Positions 45,239-57,153 of a stretch of DNA of 64,000 nt are shown piece by piece. The DNA comes from Sclerotiophoma versabilis (taxonomy: Eukaryota > Ascomycota > Dothideomycetes > Pleosporales > Didymellaceae), in the NCBI GenBank assembly GCA_012274445.1, contig JAAROD010000033.1, positions 1,736,001-1,800,000 of the forward strand. The letters are read 5' to 3'. Every line of letters begins with the position of its first letter. Positions within the stretch are counted from its first letter, which is position 1. The position numbers and the translations under genes are program-made. The notes beneath the pieces were generated by a model. The model searched no databases, was not told the DNA's origin, and worked only from the letters and a program-made list of their open reading frames with translations.

Positions 45239-47086
45239 ATGCCAGAGAAGGCAACCACCATCGCAACCTACGCGGCGGGCGCGTCCCTCGCCGCCATCAC
45301 CCTCGTCTACGTCTTCGGCCCCACCTTCTTCCTCGACGACGAGGCCACGAGCTCCAGCGCCAAGAAGAAGGGCGTCGTGGGCCTCAGCAATGCGGCCAAC
45401 GACTGCTTCATCAACTCGGTCCTGCAGGCCCTCGCCGGCCTGCCCGACCTGCGCCTGTACCTGATCAGGGAGACGCACCGACGGAAGCTCGACGGGCCCG
45501 AGGTCTATCTCGTCGACCCCGAGCACGCAGGTGCCGAGACTGCCACCGCCAGGCCGGCAAGGCTGGAGGGCCTGCAGAAGGGCCTGCTCACCTATGGCCT
45601 GAAGGACATCCTCGACAAGCTCAACGAGCGACCCATATACAAGAAGACCATCTCGCCGCAGTCCTTCATCCGCGCGCTCGAGCACGCCTTCGGCACACGC
45701 ATCAGCCGCCAGCAACAAGATGCGCAAGAGTTCCTCCAGATCGTCACCGAGCGCCTGTGCGACGAATACCACGCTGGAGCAAAAGCCAGGCGGCATGCCT
45801 TCCGTCACGGCATCACACTAGAGCGCGGCGACAGTGCATCGGGGCGGAGAGAGATCGAGGACCAGTTTGGCGTCGAGCCGCCCCAGGACCATCCCAAAGG
45901 GGAAGGCGAGGCCGAAGGCGAAGGCGAAGACGAGGAGACTCTACTGCCAGCCGAAGAGGGCTTCCCGTTCGAAGGCAAGATCGAGTCTCAGATTGAGTGT
46001 CTGACCTGCCACTTCAAGCCGAAGCCCTCCTCCTCAGCCTTCGTGACGTTGACGCTCAGCGTACCACAAGTCTCGTCCACCACGCTCAATGCATGCTTTG
46101 ACGGCATGCTGAAGGTCGAGCATATTGACGACTTCAAATGCGAGTGGTGTCGACTCGATCACGCAGTGAAGACCAAAGAGCAGGAGCTTGAGAAGGCTAC
46201 AGATGCACAGGTCAAAGAGCGCTTGGAATCGGACATTGCCAAGATCAAACAAGCCCTCGGGGACGACCCAGAAAGCCCACCAACTGATGTCGAGTTCCCA
46301 GATTCGAAATTGGCGCCCAAACGTCGCATAGCACGCCACATGTATATTTCTCTGTTCCCCAAGGTACTCGCGGTCCACCTTTCGCGATCCATGTTCGCCG
46401 TGGGAACCGTCTCGACCAAGAACCTGGCCAAGGTCTCGTTCCCGGAATCGTTACCCCTTGGTGGTTTGTTGCATCGAAAGAACTACAGGCTGCTTGGCAT
46501 GGTGACGCACAAGGGCAGCCACAACAGCGGACACTACGAATCCTTTCGTCGACAGGTACAGCCCGTACCCTTCTCCACCCCTGCATCATTCGGTCTCGAA
46601 GGCGCGTATAGCCGCCAAGCAAGTCCACTGCCATCTGCCGTTGCTTCAGCAATGCAGAGTCCTCGACTGTCCAGCATAAACGTCGATGGCGCAAGTGACC
46701 CCGCATCACCTATCCCCTCACACTTGACATTGGACTCGCCTTCTCTACAATCACTCTCGTCAAATTCTTCGCAGGGCACAGCAGGCCCACGAGGACCAGC
46801 CCCAACCTCTGCGCCTCGAACTGATGGCGACTCCCTACATCCGTCACCCCCATCAGGCGACTCTACGTCGAAGCTATCGCGAACACAAAGTCTACGATCG
46901 CTAAAGGACAAGGCATCAGAGAAGGCGCAATCGATAGTCGATAACAACCCTCTCAAGCGCAAGGCTAGACGCACAGTCAACCGCTGGTGGCGTATCAGCG
47001 ACGACAAGATCAAGGAGAGTAAGACGAGCGAAGTGCTCGGCATGCAGAAGGAGGTCTATCTGCTCTTCTACGAGCTTGACCGGTGA
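45239..47086 (+). CDS. Membrane-anchored ubiquitin carboxyl-terminal hydrolase (Ubp16-like)
   Basis: This single-exon gene encodes 615 residues; start at 45239 (MPEKATTIATYAAG). A hydrophobic segment at about residues 10-32, ASLAAITLVYVFGPTFFL, matches the N-terminal anchor of yeast Ubp16, a mitochondrial outer-membrane deubiquitinase. The catalytic Cys box GLSNAANDCFINSVLQAL has Cys near residue 56. Next come QQDAQEFLQIVTERL, a zinc-ribbon-like pair of CxxC sites (ECLTCHF and CEWC), and the His box HKGSHNSGHYESF. A Ser/Pro-rich insertion precedes the final strands (WWRISDDKIKES, EVYLLFYELDR). In the Cys box the usual GN before the catalytic dipeptide is AN. Confidence 0.9.
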   Translation: MPEKATTIATYAAGASLAAITLVYVFGPTFFLDDEATSSSAKKKGVVGLSNAANDCFINSVLQALAGLPDLRLYLIRETHRRKLDGPEVYLVDPEHAGAETATARPARLEGLQKGLLTYGLKDILDKLNERPIYKKTISPQSFIRALEHAFGTRISRQQQDAQEFLQIVTERLCDEYHAGAKARRHAFRHGITLERGDSASGRREIEDQFGVEPPQDHPKGEGEAEGEGEDEETLLPAEEGFPFEGKIESQIECLTCHFKPKPSSSAFVTLTLSVPQVSSTTLNACFDGMLKVEHIDDFKCEWCRLDHAVKTKEQELEKATDAQVKERLESDIAKIKQALGDDPESPPTDVEFPDSKLAPKRRIARHMYISLFPKVLAVHLSRSMFAVGTVSTKNLAKVSFPESLPLGGLLHRKNYRLLGMVTHKGSHNSGHYESFRRQVQPVPFSTPASFGLEGAYSRQASPLPSAVASAMQSPRLSSINVDGASDPASPIPSHLTLDSPSLQSLSSNSSQGTAGPRGPAPTSAPRTDGDSLHPSPPSGDSTSKLSRTQSLRSLKDKASEKAQSIVDNNPLKRKARRTVNRWWRISDDKIKESKTSEVLGMQKEVYLLFYELDR

Positions 47087-47696
47087 AATGGTAGTAATCT
47101 TAACATGTATCTTTCTTCCTAAGCATATGTGCGGCGTGGGTTTTTGTCCGATGCTCTTCTATCCATCTAGACGTAGACTAGATTACGTTCGCTTTTGATA
47201 AGCGTGCAGTGCAATAGCTGTGAAATTCGCGGATAATTGGGGAGCAGATAAGGGAAGGCGCTATTAATCATCATGGATCTTATTGGTCAAACACTACACG
47301 TATACAACCTCCACATGTACATCTCGAGCCTTTGTGAGCAGTCGCCATAGGCGAGCATCAGTTCACTATTGCAACCTCGGAGCTGCAATACGACATTGGT
47401 ATACGACACTTCAGCTTCACGACTGTCAGCGAGCCTATTATATTTGCAGGCCATTGTCAACCCCGCACGCCAGCCTCCACCATCTCGTGCCCGAGATTAA
47501 GATGTATTCTACCATCTGACAAAGAACCCTGCGGCCCTGATAATCTATCCTGAACACTGTACCCTCTTAACCAGTCAAACGTGACTCAATTGGAAAGCTG
47601 TTTCTGTACTGACCCCTCGCTCTCATACTCTTCAATCAGGCCATAGAGCATATACAACACTAGGACAGCTGCAAAACCTAAACGCACCGCAATAAC

Positions 47697-49362
47697 ATGG
47701 CACCCTATCTTGGTAGCAACTCAAACACTACAGGTAACAGCCACGAGGCATACCTAAAAGCACCCGACTTTGAGAACTTCAATCATCCACCTCGTGTTTT
47801 GGTCATAGGTGCTGGAAGCCGCGGCACTGCCTATGCTGAGGCCGCTCTGCAGGGCACCAACGCAATCATCACCGCAGTGTGTGAGCCCATACACTCCAAA
47901 CGCGAGGCATTTGGCAAGAAGTTCATCTGGACCGGCAAGCGACCTGCACAACCTGGGCAGCACTTCTTCGACTGGCAACAATGGGTCGAGTACGAGGAAG
48001 AGAGGAGGAGAGATGAAACTGAAGGTCGAGAGAGAGAGCCAGGAATTGATGCAGTGTTCGTCTGTGTGCTTGATGAGATGCATGAGGAAGTCGTGTGTGG
48101 CATCGCACATCTGGGTGTGCATATATGCTGTGAGAAGCCGTTGAGTACAAGGCTGGAGAGCTGTATCAGGATCTACAAGGCACTCAATGATGTAAAGACG
48201 AGTTACAAAGGAGATGGTGGGAAGAAAGAGCCGATTTTTGGTATATGTCACGTGCTGCGATACTCACCACACAACATGCTGCTTCGGCATCTGGTACGAG
48301 AAAAGAACGTCATTGGGGAGGTTCTCAGCATTGAGCATTGCGAACCCGTCGGCTGGTGGCACTTCAGCCACAGCTACGTTCGGTACAATCCCTTCCTCCC
48401 CAGAAAGTCTGTACACTAACAAAGTCAACAGAGGCAACTGGCGCAAAGAGTCCTCTTCCGCACCCTCTCTCCTTACAAAGTCCTGCCATGACATCGACTT
48501 TTTGATGTGGATGCTGTCTACTCCCACATCTTCCACATCGCAACCACACCTCCCATCCTCCATCACCTCCGCTGGCTCGCTCAAGTACTTCCGCAAATCT
48601 CGCAAGCCGGTTGAAGCAGGGAGCGCGACAAACTGCCTCTCCTGCGCCCATGAACCCTCATGCTCCTATAGCGCGAAGAAGATTTACCTCGAGAAACACC
48701 TTGCAAAGGGCAACACGGACTGGCCCGTGCAGATTGTGAACCCAGAAATCGAGGACCTATACAAGACTCAGGGTACAGAAGCAGCTTCGAGGCAATTGTT
48801 GACTAATCTGGCCGAAGACTACGACGACTCCACGCCGCTCGAGGTCAGGAACAAGAGAAACTATTTCGGCCGCTGTGTCTGGGAGTCTGACAATGACGTT
48901 TGCGACGACCAAGTCGTCACGCTTACCTGGGACGATGACGGGGCAGACACGAGTAGAGGCGCGAAAACAGCGCTGTTCCACATGATTGCGCATACGGAGA
49001 AACAGTGTGAGAGAAGGGGCAGGATCTACGGTACTAAGGGCGAAATTGAGTACGATAGCAAGACTATCACTGTCCATGACTTTGCGACCAATGCGTCAAC
49101 AAAGCATGTCCCGCATGCTGCGGGCGGTGGGCATGGAGGCGGAGACGCTGGATTGGCGAGGCAGTTTCTCATGGCTGTTAATGCTGTCGACTCTGGGGAT
49201 ATGGGGACGCAAGAGGCACAGAGAGCTTTCTTGGGCTGCGATCTTGAGGAAGCTTTCAGGAGCCATGCTGTTGTATTTGCGGCGGAGGATGCGAGGACAG
49301 GGAGGAAGGTTGTGGATTGGGGAGAATGGTGGGGGGTGAACGTTGAGAGCCAGCTGGGGTGA
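47697..49362 (+). CDS. Gfo/Idh/MocA-family NAD(P)-dependent oxidoreductase
   Basis: Two exons (47697-48382 and 48432-49362) give 538 residues. The Rossmann motif lies in PRVLVIGAGSRGTAYAEAAL near residue 40, and VCEP and DAVFVCVLDEMHEE follow as expected. The catalytic EKP motif is present in HICCEKPLSTR. The junction reads SHSYV/RGNWRKESSSAPSLL, and CHDIDFLMW follows, typical of this sugar-dehydrogenase fold. A Cys-containing insertion (CLSCAHEPSCSYSAKK) makes it longer than bacterial relatives. The substrate, probably a sugar or inositol derivative, is unknown. Confidence 0.87.
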
Positions 49363-51388
49363 GACAATGACCTCACCAATAATTACCTCGGTATGTGCCA
49401 GCTACATGGCTGTCGTGACAGTAGTATCAAAGCCATTGCGCAATCAAAGAGTCTGAGTGTATGCATTCGACGCTTCTCCTGACCTGTCTTGGTCGAAGAC
49501 CGGTAGTACGAGATGCACGAGACGCCCGAATCGTACGAGAGAGCATCAGTCCAGATGCCCCTGAGCAGGTTAACACATGGTCGTCATGAACGTATGACAC
49601 CTGATATAAGCTTCGTTCATGTCTCTGACCGGGCGCGTAATTGAGGCTGTGAGGCTTCGCGGCTCTGCGAACGTACCCCAAACCCACACAATCCCAAAGC
49701 TTAATCCTCACTGTACGCAATCAGCGCTCATGTCTGTTTGCATGCTCAAGGCTCTAGGCGCCTGTGGTGGTCTTGAAGTCGTGGCGTTGAGGCTGTGAGG
49801 CTCATCTGAACCCTACAACGTGTGGAGAGAGCCTCAGTAGGGTTTGACAGTTAATCTCCGAGTTCATGCAATTAACGGTCTTTCCGGCTTCCGGTTCGAG
49901 ATCTACGCGCCTGCTTTGGGTTATATTTGGGAGGCATAATTTCCACATACGGACATGTGGGCGCTTATGTGAGGCTCTGAGCTCGACAGCCCCGTTTCCC
50001 CATGAAGCGGCTCTCAGTGAGACACTTGACAGCAGGTACCGGCGCTTGGATGCGCACAGCGAATGAGTTCGCAGAAGTCGTCTTTCGCAGAGACGAACGA
50101 CAGACGACGACGCCGGGGCAGTGCAGTGCAAAGTGACAGTCGGAATATGTCGTTCCCGTCACGATAAGTGACAGCTCACAGGTGGGCAAAGCCGGAGACC
50201 CAGAGCCAATGCTTTGACAACGGTTCGACAACAACGCGCTCACGCGTCGTGCAGCAGCGCCGTCTTGGTCGTGTTATAGTCGTGACTGCATTGCTCTCGC
50301 CCATGGTGAGTCACGATCTTGTGCATAATGCCGCATGTCGGTGTGCGGAAGTTCTACGGAAGACATGCACGTTGAGCGATGAAACGAAACTTTTGGGTGT
50401 CGTGGTCCAATGGAATCACCGAACCGTGATGACTCTTCACCGACTGCTGTGTGCCCCACGTCCAGCACAGGCCCTCCCGCAGGGCGCTAAGGCGACAACA
50501 CCTCGACTGTTGATTTGTTCCGTCACCGCTGCCCGTCCAAAACTGCCGCCAGGGAGTCCAGCCTTGCCGACTTTGCACACTAACAAATTCTTGGTGTATA
50601 GATGGGGAAGGTAGGATATGGGCGGTGGGCTGCGAAAGCGAGCGCAACAATGCGACCGCTGTGAGGCTCGACAGCACGGCAGCGCCTACAGAGGTAAACA
50701 GTACACAGAGTACGCGCCTGCGGTACTTTCGTTGCCAAGTCTGTTGCAACCCACCCGTAGACGACGATGTTCTCCAGCGGCCCGCCGAGCGACCCGGTTT
50801 CATGTTACCAACCGCTCTGCAAGCGCGTCGCTTTCCCGCTTACCGCTCTGGTAAAGCTCTTCCTGCAACCACACCGCTGTCGTCCACTCAAGTCAGTACA
50901 CCGCTGAAATCTACACAAAACTAAACCGTATGCAGCGGACAGCGCAGCGAAAACGGCACTAAGTCGTTCGCTAGACATGCTCGCCCAGTTCGAAAGCCAT
51001 GTTTCATGTTGGCCTTGCAAGGCTCCATGCTGTAGAACCTTCTGAACAAAACTGCCGCCAGACCGCCTGTCGAGATCTCAGGCCAGGATCCTGGGGCCGG
51101 TGGATCATGTTTCAGGTTCTCGAGAGCGCCATGAGCACTGGTTCGTAGCTCTCGGTTTGCCAAAGGAATAAGTACACGGTGCTTCGCCGCACAACTACGA
51201 CCATCACATCGAACATCATATCGAGGATTTGCGAGCACTGCCCACCGGCTCGAGACACTCCCCCCCCTCTCCCTCTTTCTTTCTTGTCTTAGACATTCTG
51301 GAGCTGGTTCTCCCCATTAATCGTTGCTCGATAATTGTCACTTCCTGTCCAAACGTTCTATAGCTCTGGAAGCTATCACATCATCAAA
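49363..51388. other. Long intergenic region, no gene seen
   Basis: About 2 kb before the gene at 51389. Short frames occur on both strands, none with recognisable sequence. A CT-rich tract near 51258-51290 directly precedes the gene and looks like a core promoter/leader. Confidence 0.5.
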
Positions 51389-53137
51389 ATGTACAGCCGC
51401 CACACAACACCGCCTGCTTCTTCGTACAACTACATTCCTGGTAGTGTCGGATCAGACGTCACGTACTACTCGCAAGAGTCTTCACCGGTGCCGAACGTGT
51501 CTCCTACACCTCCTCGCTCGCCCGTTCGCCAGCTTGGACCTACTCTTCTCCCCAAGGTCCGCACCCAAGATCAGGTAGCTGAGCCCACAGCCGGACCCAT
51601 CAGACATCGCAGGACGACGTCTGCTGCTTCAAACGTCAGCTATGGCTACAGCCCTTACGCACGGCCGGTCTCACAGCCGTACCGTGAGTCGAGCCCTTAC
51701 ACCCACAACATGATCTCGCCTGTTTCCAACAACTCATGCGACTTCAACGGGCTGTCTATGCTCAACTCTCCCATCACATTCACACCATCCGAGGGTCGCC
51801 GGGCATCTTCGTACGCTCCTACACACTCGCGCTCAAGCTCCGTCAATGCTTCGCGTCACGTGAGGTCGACCTCTGCCAACAGCATTGATGAGTCCACTAT
51901 CAGCCGGTATGGCTTCCCCACCTACCGCAACATCCCCAACTACGTGACTGCACCAAGTGCGCCACAGTCGAGCTTCATCACCTCTCCAGCCGACTACCCT
52001 CAGGTGCAGCAGCCCCCCAGCTACACTGCCCAAGCGCTCGACTTCCCCCTTTTGGACTTCGAGCCTGCGCCTGCTGTCCAGTACCCCACTTTCACAGAGC
52101 AGCCCAGCTTCGATGCCTACCAGCCTGTTGCTACATCATCTCTGCTCGAGTACCTTAGCGGCCCCAACCCTTCCCCAGCTCTGGTCCGTCGCGTAACAGC
52201 TGCACCCCGCGGCATCCACAACCACTTCTGGTGGGATGTCCGCAACCTCCGCAGCTGGGAGGACTTCAACATTGCTGCCATCAAGGAGATTCCCTCTATC
52301 CTTCCCCTCCTTGAGGTCCCTGTCTCCCAGTCCTACCTTCCCCAGCCCATCCGCCAGAACATGCAACCCGAGAATGAGTCAGCTCTCCACGACATCTGCA
52401 CAAACTACTACGCCAATAAGGTCAACGCTGCCCTCAAGATCGCTCAGGGCAACAGCCACATGCAGATGCGCGCCATCAAGCCCGCGCCTGGTGCCCGCGA
52501 TCAGCCCCAGTTTGTCTCCAGCTATCCCTCGGACTTCGAGAAGACCATCTTCGGTGACGCTCGCGGCCGCGTCGTCGGTCTCGTCAAGTGCTATGACAAC
52601 TGGAACACCGGCATGCGCAGCGAGTCCGCGCCCAAGCAGGTCCTCTACCTCCAGGGCCTTGCACACCTCCAGCGCGTCATGCGCGAGCACGGCTGCCGCT
52701 ACGGCTTCATCATGACAGAGATCGAGCTCCTCTGCGTCCGCGCAGGCGGCGACTCATCGACGCCTGACCCAACCACCTTCAACGCCGCAGCCGGCATGCC
52801 CATCTTCGGGTACCTCGAGTTGTCTGCCCCAATCTCGCTATCCACATCCGGTTCCTCTGCATCTGGTGATGTTCAGCTCACTGCCTCGCTTGCGCTGTGG
52901 TACCTGCACATGCTCGCCAAGGAGAACCCGTTCGAGGGCATGGGCACCTGGCGCATGGAGGTCGGCGGCCCTGCGGCGCTGACCAGGCAAAACCACCTCG
53001 AGAAGGATGCGTGGATCCCTAAGCCCCAGCTTGGCGAGAAGCGCGAGGCGAAGCGAGTGCGCGGATGGGTGTTCCCCGAGGAGCCCCTGAGCAAGCGTGA
53101 GTGCGGCAAGGGCCGTCGCGGCAAGAGCGTTGGCTGA
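51389..53137 (+). CDS. Unrecognised protein, 582 residues, disordered head and globular C-terminal half
   Basis: Start chosen at 51389 (AAAATGTACAGC, MYSRHTTPPASS) after a CT-rich leader; an in-frame upstream start at 51335 is possible but less well placed. About 270 N-terminal residues are rich in Ser, Pro, Tyr and Thr and probably disordered. From about residue 270 a compact domain begins: GIHNHFWWDVRNLRSWEDFN, then VGLVKCYDNWNTGMRS, REHGCRYGFIMTEIELLCV, GYLELSAPISL and ALWYLHMLAKE. The end is basic (RRGKSVG). It reads as a well-expressed, conserved-style single-exon gene. I do not assign a function. Confidence 0.8.
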   Translation: MYSRHTTPPASSYNYIPGSVGSDVTYYSQESSPVPNVSPTPPRSPVRQLGPTLLPKVRTQDQVAEPTAGPIRHRRTTSAASNVSYGYSPYARPVSQPYRESSPYTHNMISPVSNNSCDFNGLSMLNSPITFTPSEGRRASSYAPTHSRSSSVNASRHVRSTSANSIDESTISRYGFPTYRNIPNYVTAPSAPQSSFITSPADYPQVQQPPSYTAQALDFPLLDFEPAPAVQYPTFTEQPSFDAYQPVATSSLLEYLSGPNPSPALVRRVTAAPRGIHNHFWWDVRNLRSWEDFNIAAIKEIPSILPLLEVPVSQSYLPQPIRQNMQPENESALHDICTNYYANKVNAALKIAQGNSHMQMRAIKPAPGARDQPQFVSSYPSDFEKTIFGDARGRVVGLVKCYDNWNTGMRSESAPKQVLYLQGLAHLQRVMREHGCRYGFIMTEIELLCVRAGGDSSTPDPTTFNAAAGMPIFGYLELSAPISLSTSGSSASGDVQLTASLALWYLHMLAKENPFEGMGTWRMEVGGPAALTRQNHLEKDAWIPKPQLGEKREAKRVRGWVFPEEPLSKRECGKGRRGKSVG

Positions 53138-55262
53138 ACGACACAAACAAAGTAAGAGTGTAGTCCGTGCAATTGATGGCTTGATGATGTTACGAAGGGA
53201 GGATGACGATCTTACGAAGCGAGGATGATGGATGAGTTTACGATAATATACCCGGCTGCCGGCCAGCTGAAAAGCATCAACGGCGTCTAGCATTTACAAC
53301 GCATAGCAGGAGGAGTTTTTTGATTGGCATTTACACGGCGCGCATTTTTATCTTTCGCTGGCTAGCCCGGCTTTTTACATAGTTCAGACAAGATATTTAG
53401 TAATGGAAACATCTCCATACACAATGCAGTCCCCCCTTGACGTGAAAATAAATACGCCAATACCAAATTAAAATCCACGCAGGCGTTTATGTTGTCTTCA
53501 AGAATTCTTCGAGCCTACACAAGATTGCTCATCGCCTCAGTATTCTACTCGAAAACTCTTCACAAACGGCCGCAGCCACGTCGAACTTGCAAGGCAAACG
53601 GGCTTGCGCAACGGAGACGCGTGACCGCGACAAGTACAACACCTATCGGTCGCGAGAGTCTAGAAGACAATAAATGCGTTGACCCAGCCGATCTGCTGCT
53701 GTTTCAGGATTCGCAAGTTTGTGATGATTCTCAGTCTTGAAGATAAATCGCTCCAGCCTGGAGAAAGGCTTTCGCTTTGCTAGGACCTTTCGTAGCGGTG
53801 TCTATGTGAGTGAAAGCCCTACTCAGCCTCACCAAGCCAGATCGAGACAAATTCTGTACTGCAGTGTGTCCGGCGCATCATCTGGACTTGGTGGTTTCGT
53901 TCGTTGGTGTCCGATTAATTGATACAAATGGCATTGATCTAGAACATCTTATATCGACATCTGATTTGGAAAGTCTAAAGGTTACGACCCACATCGATTC
54001 GGGTTCTGTTCAACTCGATGTCGTCGTTGTGTTGATTCTTAGAGCCTTGTCTGTAGGATAATGCGACATATGGGAGACATGTGGAAATCACAGGATAAGA
54101 TCGTAGGCGGCATCTGATCATGTCCGAGGGCCCGCAAGGCTGGATTTCGACAAGACGAAGCTCCTCGGTCCTAGGCTAAATGGTGCCAATAGATAGGGAT
54201 CCGCTTCCCCCGCTAGTGTTGTTGGCATTGTATGTATGTCCTTGGAACGTCCTATTGTCCAGGAACGCGAGACTTGGAAGTGTCATCGAGTAAAGCTGGG
54301 TACCGTGAGGGCTGCATCTGTAGCGATGTTAAGTCATGTGTCTTGGAAAGCAGCGTCTTTTGCTGCCCAGGCCAAACGAAGGGCCAATACTGGGGCTTCA
54401 GAGAATGTGCGTCCGAATGGTGTCAGCAAAGTTGTGTTCGCCATCTGCTAGAGGAAGCTTCAGGAACAATGCACCGTAAGACAAGGATGTGGCTGTGCAT
54501 CGTGGCTGCCGGCAGCTGCACCTCGACCTTGTGACGTCAGCCACCTTCAGCAGCTTCGGTAACGAACCTCTTTACAGTGCGACCTGCATAAAACATTTCT
54601 ATTTACCCCTGCAGTAAGACCACACATCATACCGCGGCACGCGAGTGATGCGTGTTGTGCATGTTGTAGATGACGCTAGCTCATGACCGCCGATTCGCAC
54701 ATGACGCTACTGAGGCTGAATCTCCCATCCCGTGTCAGATGTGGAAGGATAGACCTCGTTGTCACTCCCGGTTCGACGTTCCGAGGTGTGCTGCTAAGAG
54801 ATTATAGGTGGGCAGCTGTAAGCTGCTCATTCGCGTAGGGAGTTCTTACCCCAGCTAGCGCTGCGCTGAGCGCGCTTGTGAAGCTCATGTGACCTGAACT
54901 TCACCCGGGGTGTCCTTTCTCCGTACCAGCGCGCGCTGAGCTGTCGTATATGCGGTCCACGAGCTCAATTTTGTTCACAGCGTAGCCAGTTCTTAGTTTT
55001 CCACTCTTACCCTTCTGCGCACAATGCTCGTAGACTTAACGACTTACCTGTTTAATTTGGCCTTGCTGGTTTCTCATCGTTCTGTAGATTGTTCGATGCG
55101 TATATCAGATGGATTTGGATATTCGTACGTTTGACCAAATTTAGCTGTCTCTTCACTCCAGCGCTCAGCAATCAGCGCACAGCGATCAGCGCACAGCGTT
55201 CGACCCTCAGACCTTGACTGGACGTTCACCCTCCCCAAGCTCATCAGGGAATACACCACACC
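53138..55262. other. Long intergenic region, no gene seen
   Basis: About 2.1 kb. A Cys-rich open frame at 54232-54534 has no signal peptide or family resemblance. The rest shows no coding pattern. Repeated AGCGCACAGCG-like words near 55165-55200 lie just upstream of the next gene. Confidence 0.5.
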
Positions 55263-56909
55263 ATGTTGCTCTCTCAGCGGCCTCAGGACTGCATGAGCTC
55301 CATTCCAGCTCTTCCGCGACAAGCAATAGCTCGCTACGACTTCACCAAGCTCTTCAACTCGCTCCTATCGCCGCCAGCCGTGACCGTTCGCACAGAAGTC
55401 AGCTTCACCTTGGATTCTCAGATGGCATACTGGTCAACAGACCCCTTCGATCTAAGCTCATCATCCCCGCAGCTCCCTCGGTCTATCTCGGGAGACCAGG
55501 TCAGCTCGGCTGCACTGCGGACTTTTGGTCGCGCGAACGCAGATCTGCAGGCTGAGCTCAAGCACGATTCTGCGCGTTGGGATGACGATGAGCTCGACAT
55601 GGGACCAACACTCCGAGATAAAGACTCGAAACCAATCTCGACACAGCGACAAAATCAAAGCCCTGATGACGAGGTAGATATATTTGAGATACAGCCCGAG
55701 ATAGAATTGACGCCAAGACCCAGCCAGCTTGACGAAAATGGTCTCGCAAACGACCTCAGGTCACTAGGGCTCTCACAAGCAAACAGCAATCTACCTCTTG
55801 CACAGTCCCCGCTCAACCAAGGCGTGAACATAAACAAGACTAAGCGCCTATACTCGCCGCTACAATCCCCTCAACGCGACCCCCGCGCACTCTTTGGGTC
55901 AAAAGAGACGTATCTACCGTGGGTGACTAAATTAAGCCCGAATCGATTCACAATGAACATCTCTCCGGATATGCTGTCTCGAGATGCACCACCACCGAAG
56001 AGCATCTGGGACGCTGAAGATGATGAATTCGACCGGTGGCCAACAGTTGTGCAGGCGCGAGAAGAGTTAGAGATTATTCGCCGGAATGCGACAACAAAAC
56101 GCAGCACTTTTGTCAAAACCAAGGAGCCGCAATTGAGCGTCGCTGAGCAGATCGCCGAGGCTGTGGAGACAAGAATGGGCGACGCTACTCGAACTCTGGA
56201 TGAGCAAGAACAAACAATTCTCGAACTCGAAGATATGGACTGCGGTAATCCCTGGGGTCGTGACCTGCACGATGACATCATCACACCCTTTCGCTCGCAC
56301 GAGTACACCTCGCTCCCTGCGCACGCACCAGCGCGACACATGCACGCTATCGACGCCAAAGCATACACATCGAGCACCGATCCCATCCTCAAAGCCGCAC
56401 GCCCGCGGCTGTGCGATGCAGTAGCTACGGTGCTGGCATACACCAACCCAGAGTGTTTGGAAGACTTTCTAAACCCAAAGGTGAAGGTGTTCGAGTGGCG
56501 ACGGCTGATAAATTGCGTTATGATCCGGCGCGAGGGGAACGAGGTTGTTGTCGGGAACTATTACAACTTCGGGACTATGTACCAGTGGGGCTATCTCGTG
56601 CGGTCGGTTATTGACGACAAAGGGGCGTGGTCAGAGAAATGGGCTTCGGTGTCACAGGGCAAGACTCCCGTTGCAAAAGACCGCGTGTTATTTGAGCAAT
56701 TCGAGGCCGAGGGTACGCATTCGGATATCGAGCCGGATCATGAAGAGTTCGCGCTGTATGTGGGACGACAACTGGCTGATTTTCTGCTTCGCTATGAGGT
56801 GTGGGACTATTACAAGTGGTGGCGGTATACCGTTGAGTGGGAGACTGATGGGAATTTAACAAGAGCGCGGGACAAGAATCGGTATCCAGCGGGGCTGACG
56901 TTCGACTGA
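55263..56909 (+). CDS. Unrecognised protein, up to 548 residues
   Basis: A single open frame starts at 55263 (MLLSQRPQDCMSS), with an alternative start at 55422 (MAYWSTDPFD) that may be the real one. The first 300 residues are acidic and Ser/Pro/Asp-rich (WDDDELDMG, DDEVDIFEI). The C-terminal 200 residues look folded: CLEDFLNPKVKVFEWRRLIN, EVVVGNYYNFGTMYQWGYLV, FALYVGRQLADFLLRYEVW and DYYKWWRYTVEWE. Charged, aromatic-rich C-terminus without membrane segments. No domain was recognised. Confidence 0.75.
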   Translation: MLLSQRPQDCMSSIPALPRQAIARYDFTKLFNSLLSPPAVTVRTEVSFTLDSQMAYWSTDPFDLSSSSPQLPRSISGDQVSSAALRTFGRANADLQAELKHDSARWDDDELDMGPTLRDKDSKPISTQRQNQSPDDEVDIFEIQPEIELTPRPSQLDENGLANDLRSLGLSQANSNLPLAQSPLNQGVNINKTKRLYSPLQSPQRDPRALFGSKETYLPWVTKLSPNRFTMNISPDMLSRDAPPPKSIWDAEDDEFDRWPTVVQAREELEIIRRNATTKRSTFVKTKEPQLSVAEQIAEAVETRMGDATRTLDEQEQTILELEDMDCGNPWGRDLHDDIITPFRSHEYTSLPAHAPARHMHAIDAKAYTSSTDPILKAARPRLCDAVATVLAYTNPECLEDFLNPKVKVFEWRRLINCVMIRREGNEVVVGNYYNFGTMYQWGYLVRSVIDDKGAWSEKWASVSQGKTPVAKDRVLFEQFEAEGTHSDIEPDHEEFALYVGRQLADFLLRYEVWDYYKWWRYTVEWETDGNLTRARDKNRYPAGLTFD

Positions 56910-57153
56910 GTTCTAGGAGCTACGAGTGGTGGCTAAGATTGCCAAGAAGATGCTCATTGTTCTTGAACATCTGAGTTCGGTTTCGTATTGGCTAAAGTCA
57001 CTCATCAAGACCTTTTGTCATTAGATGGAAAAGTTGTATGGAGGAAGTACGGCGAGACACTTACCAGCAAGCTTGATTATGATACCCAAATTAGTTTTCG
57101 TTTTAGGTACCAGCAGACCAATATGTATCATTTATTCTTCGTCCCCTCTTCTT

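Noticed and set aside
49900..49930. tRNA-like box B sequence (CCGGTTCGAGATC)
   Set aside because: No matching box A or cloverleaf arms could be found around it.
54232..54534. Cysteine-rich small open frame
   Set aside because: Considered as a small secreted protein, but there is no signal peptide, and two overlapping frames are equally open.
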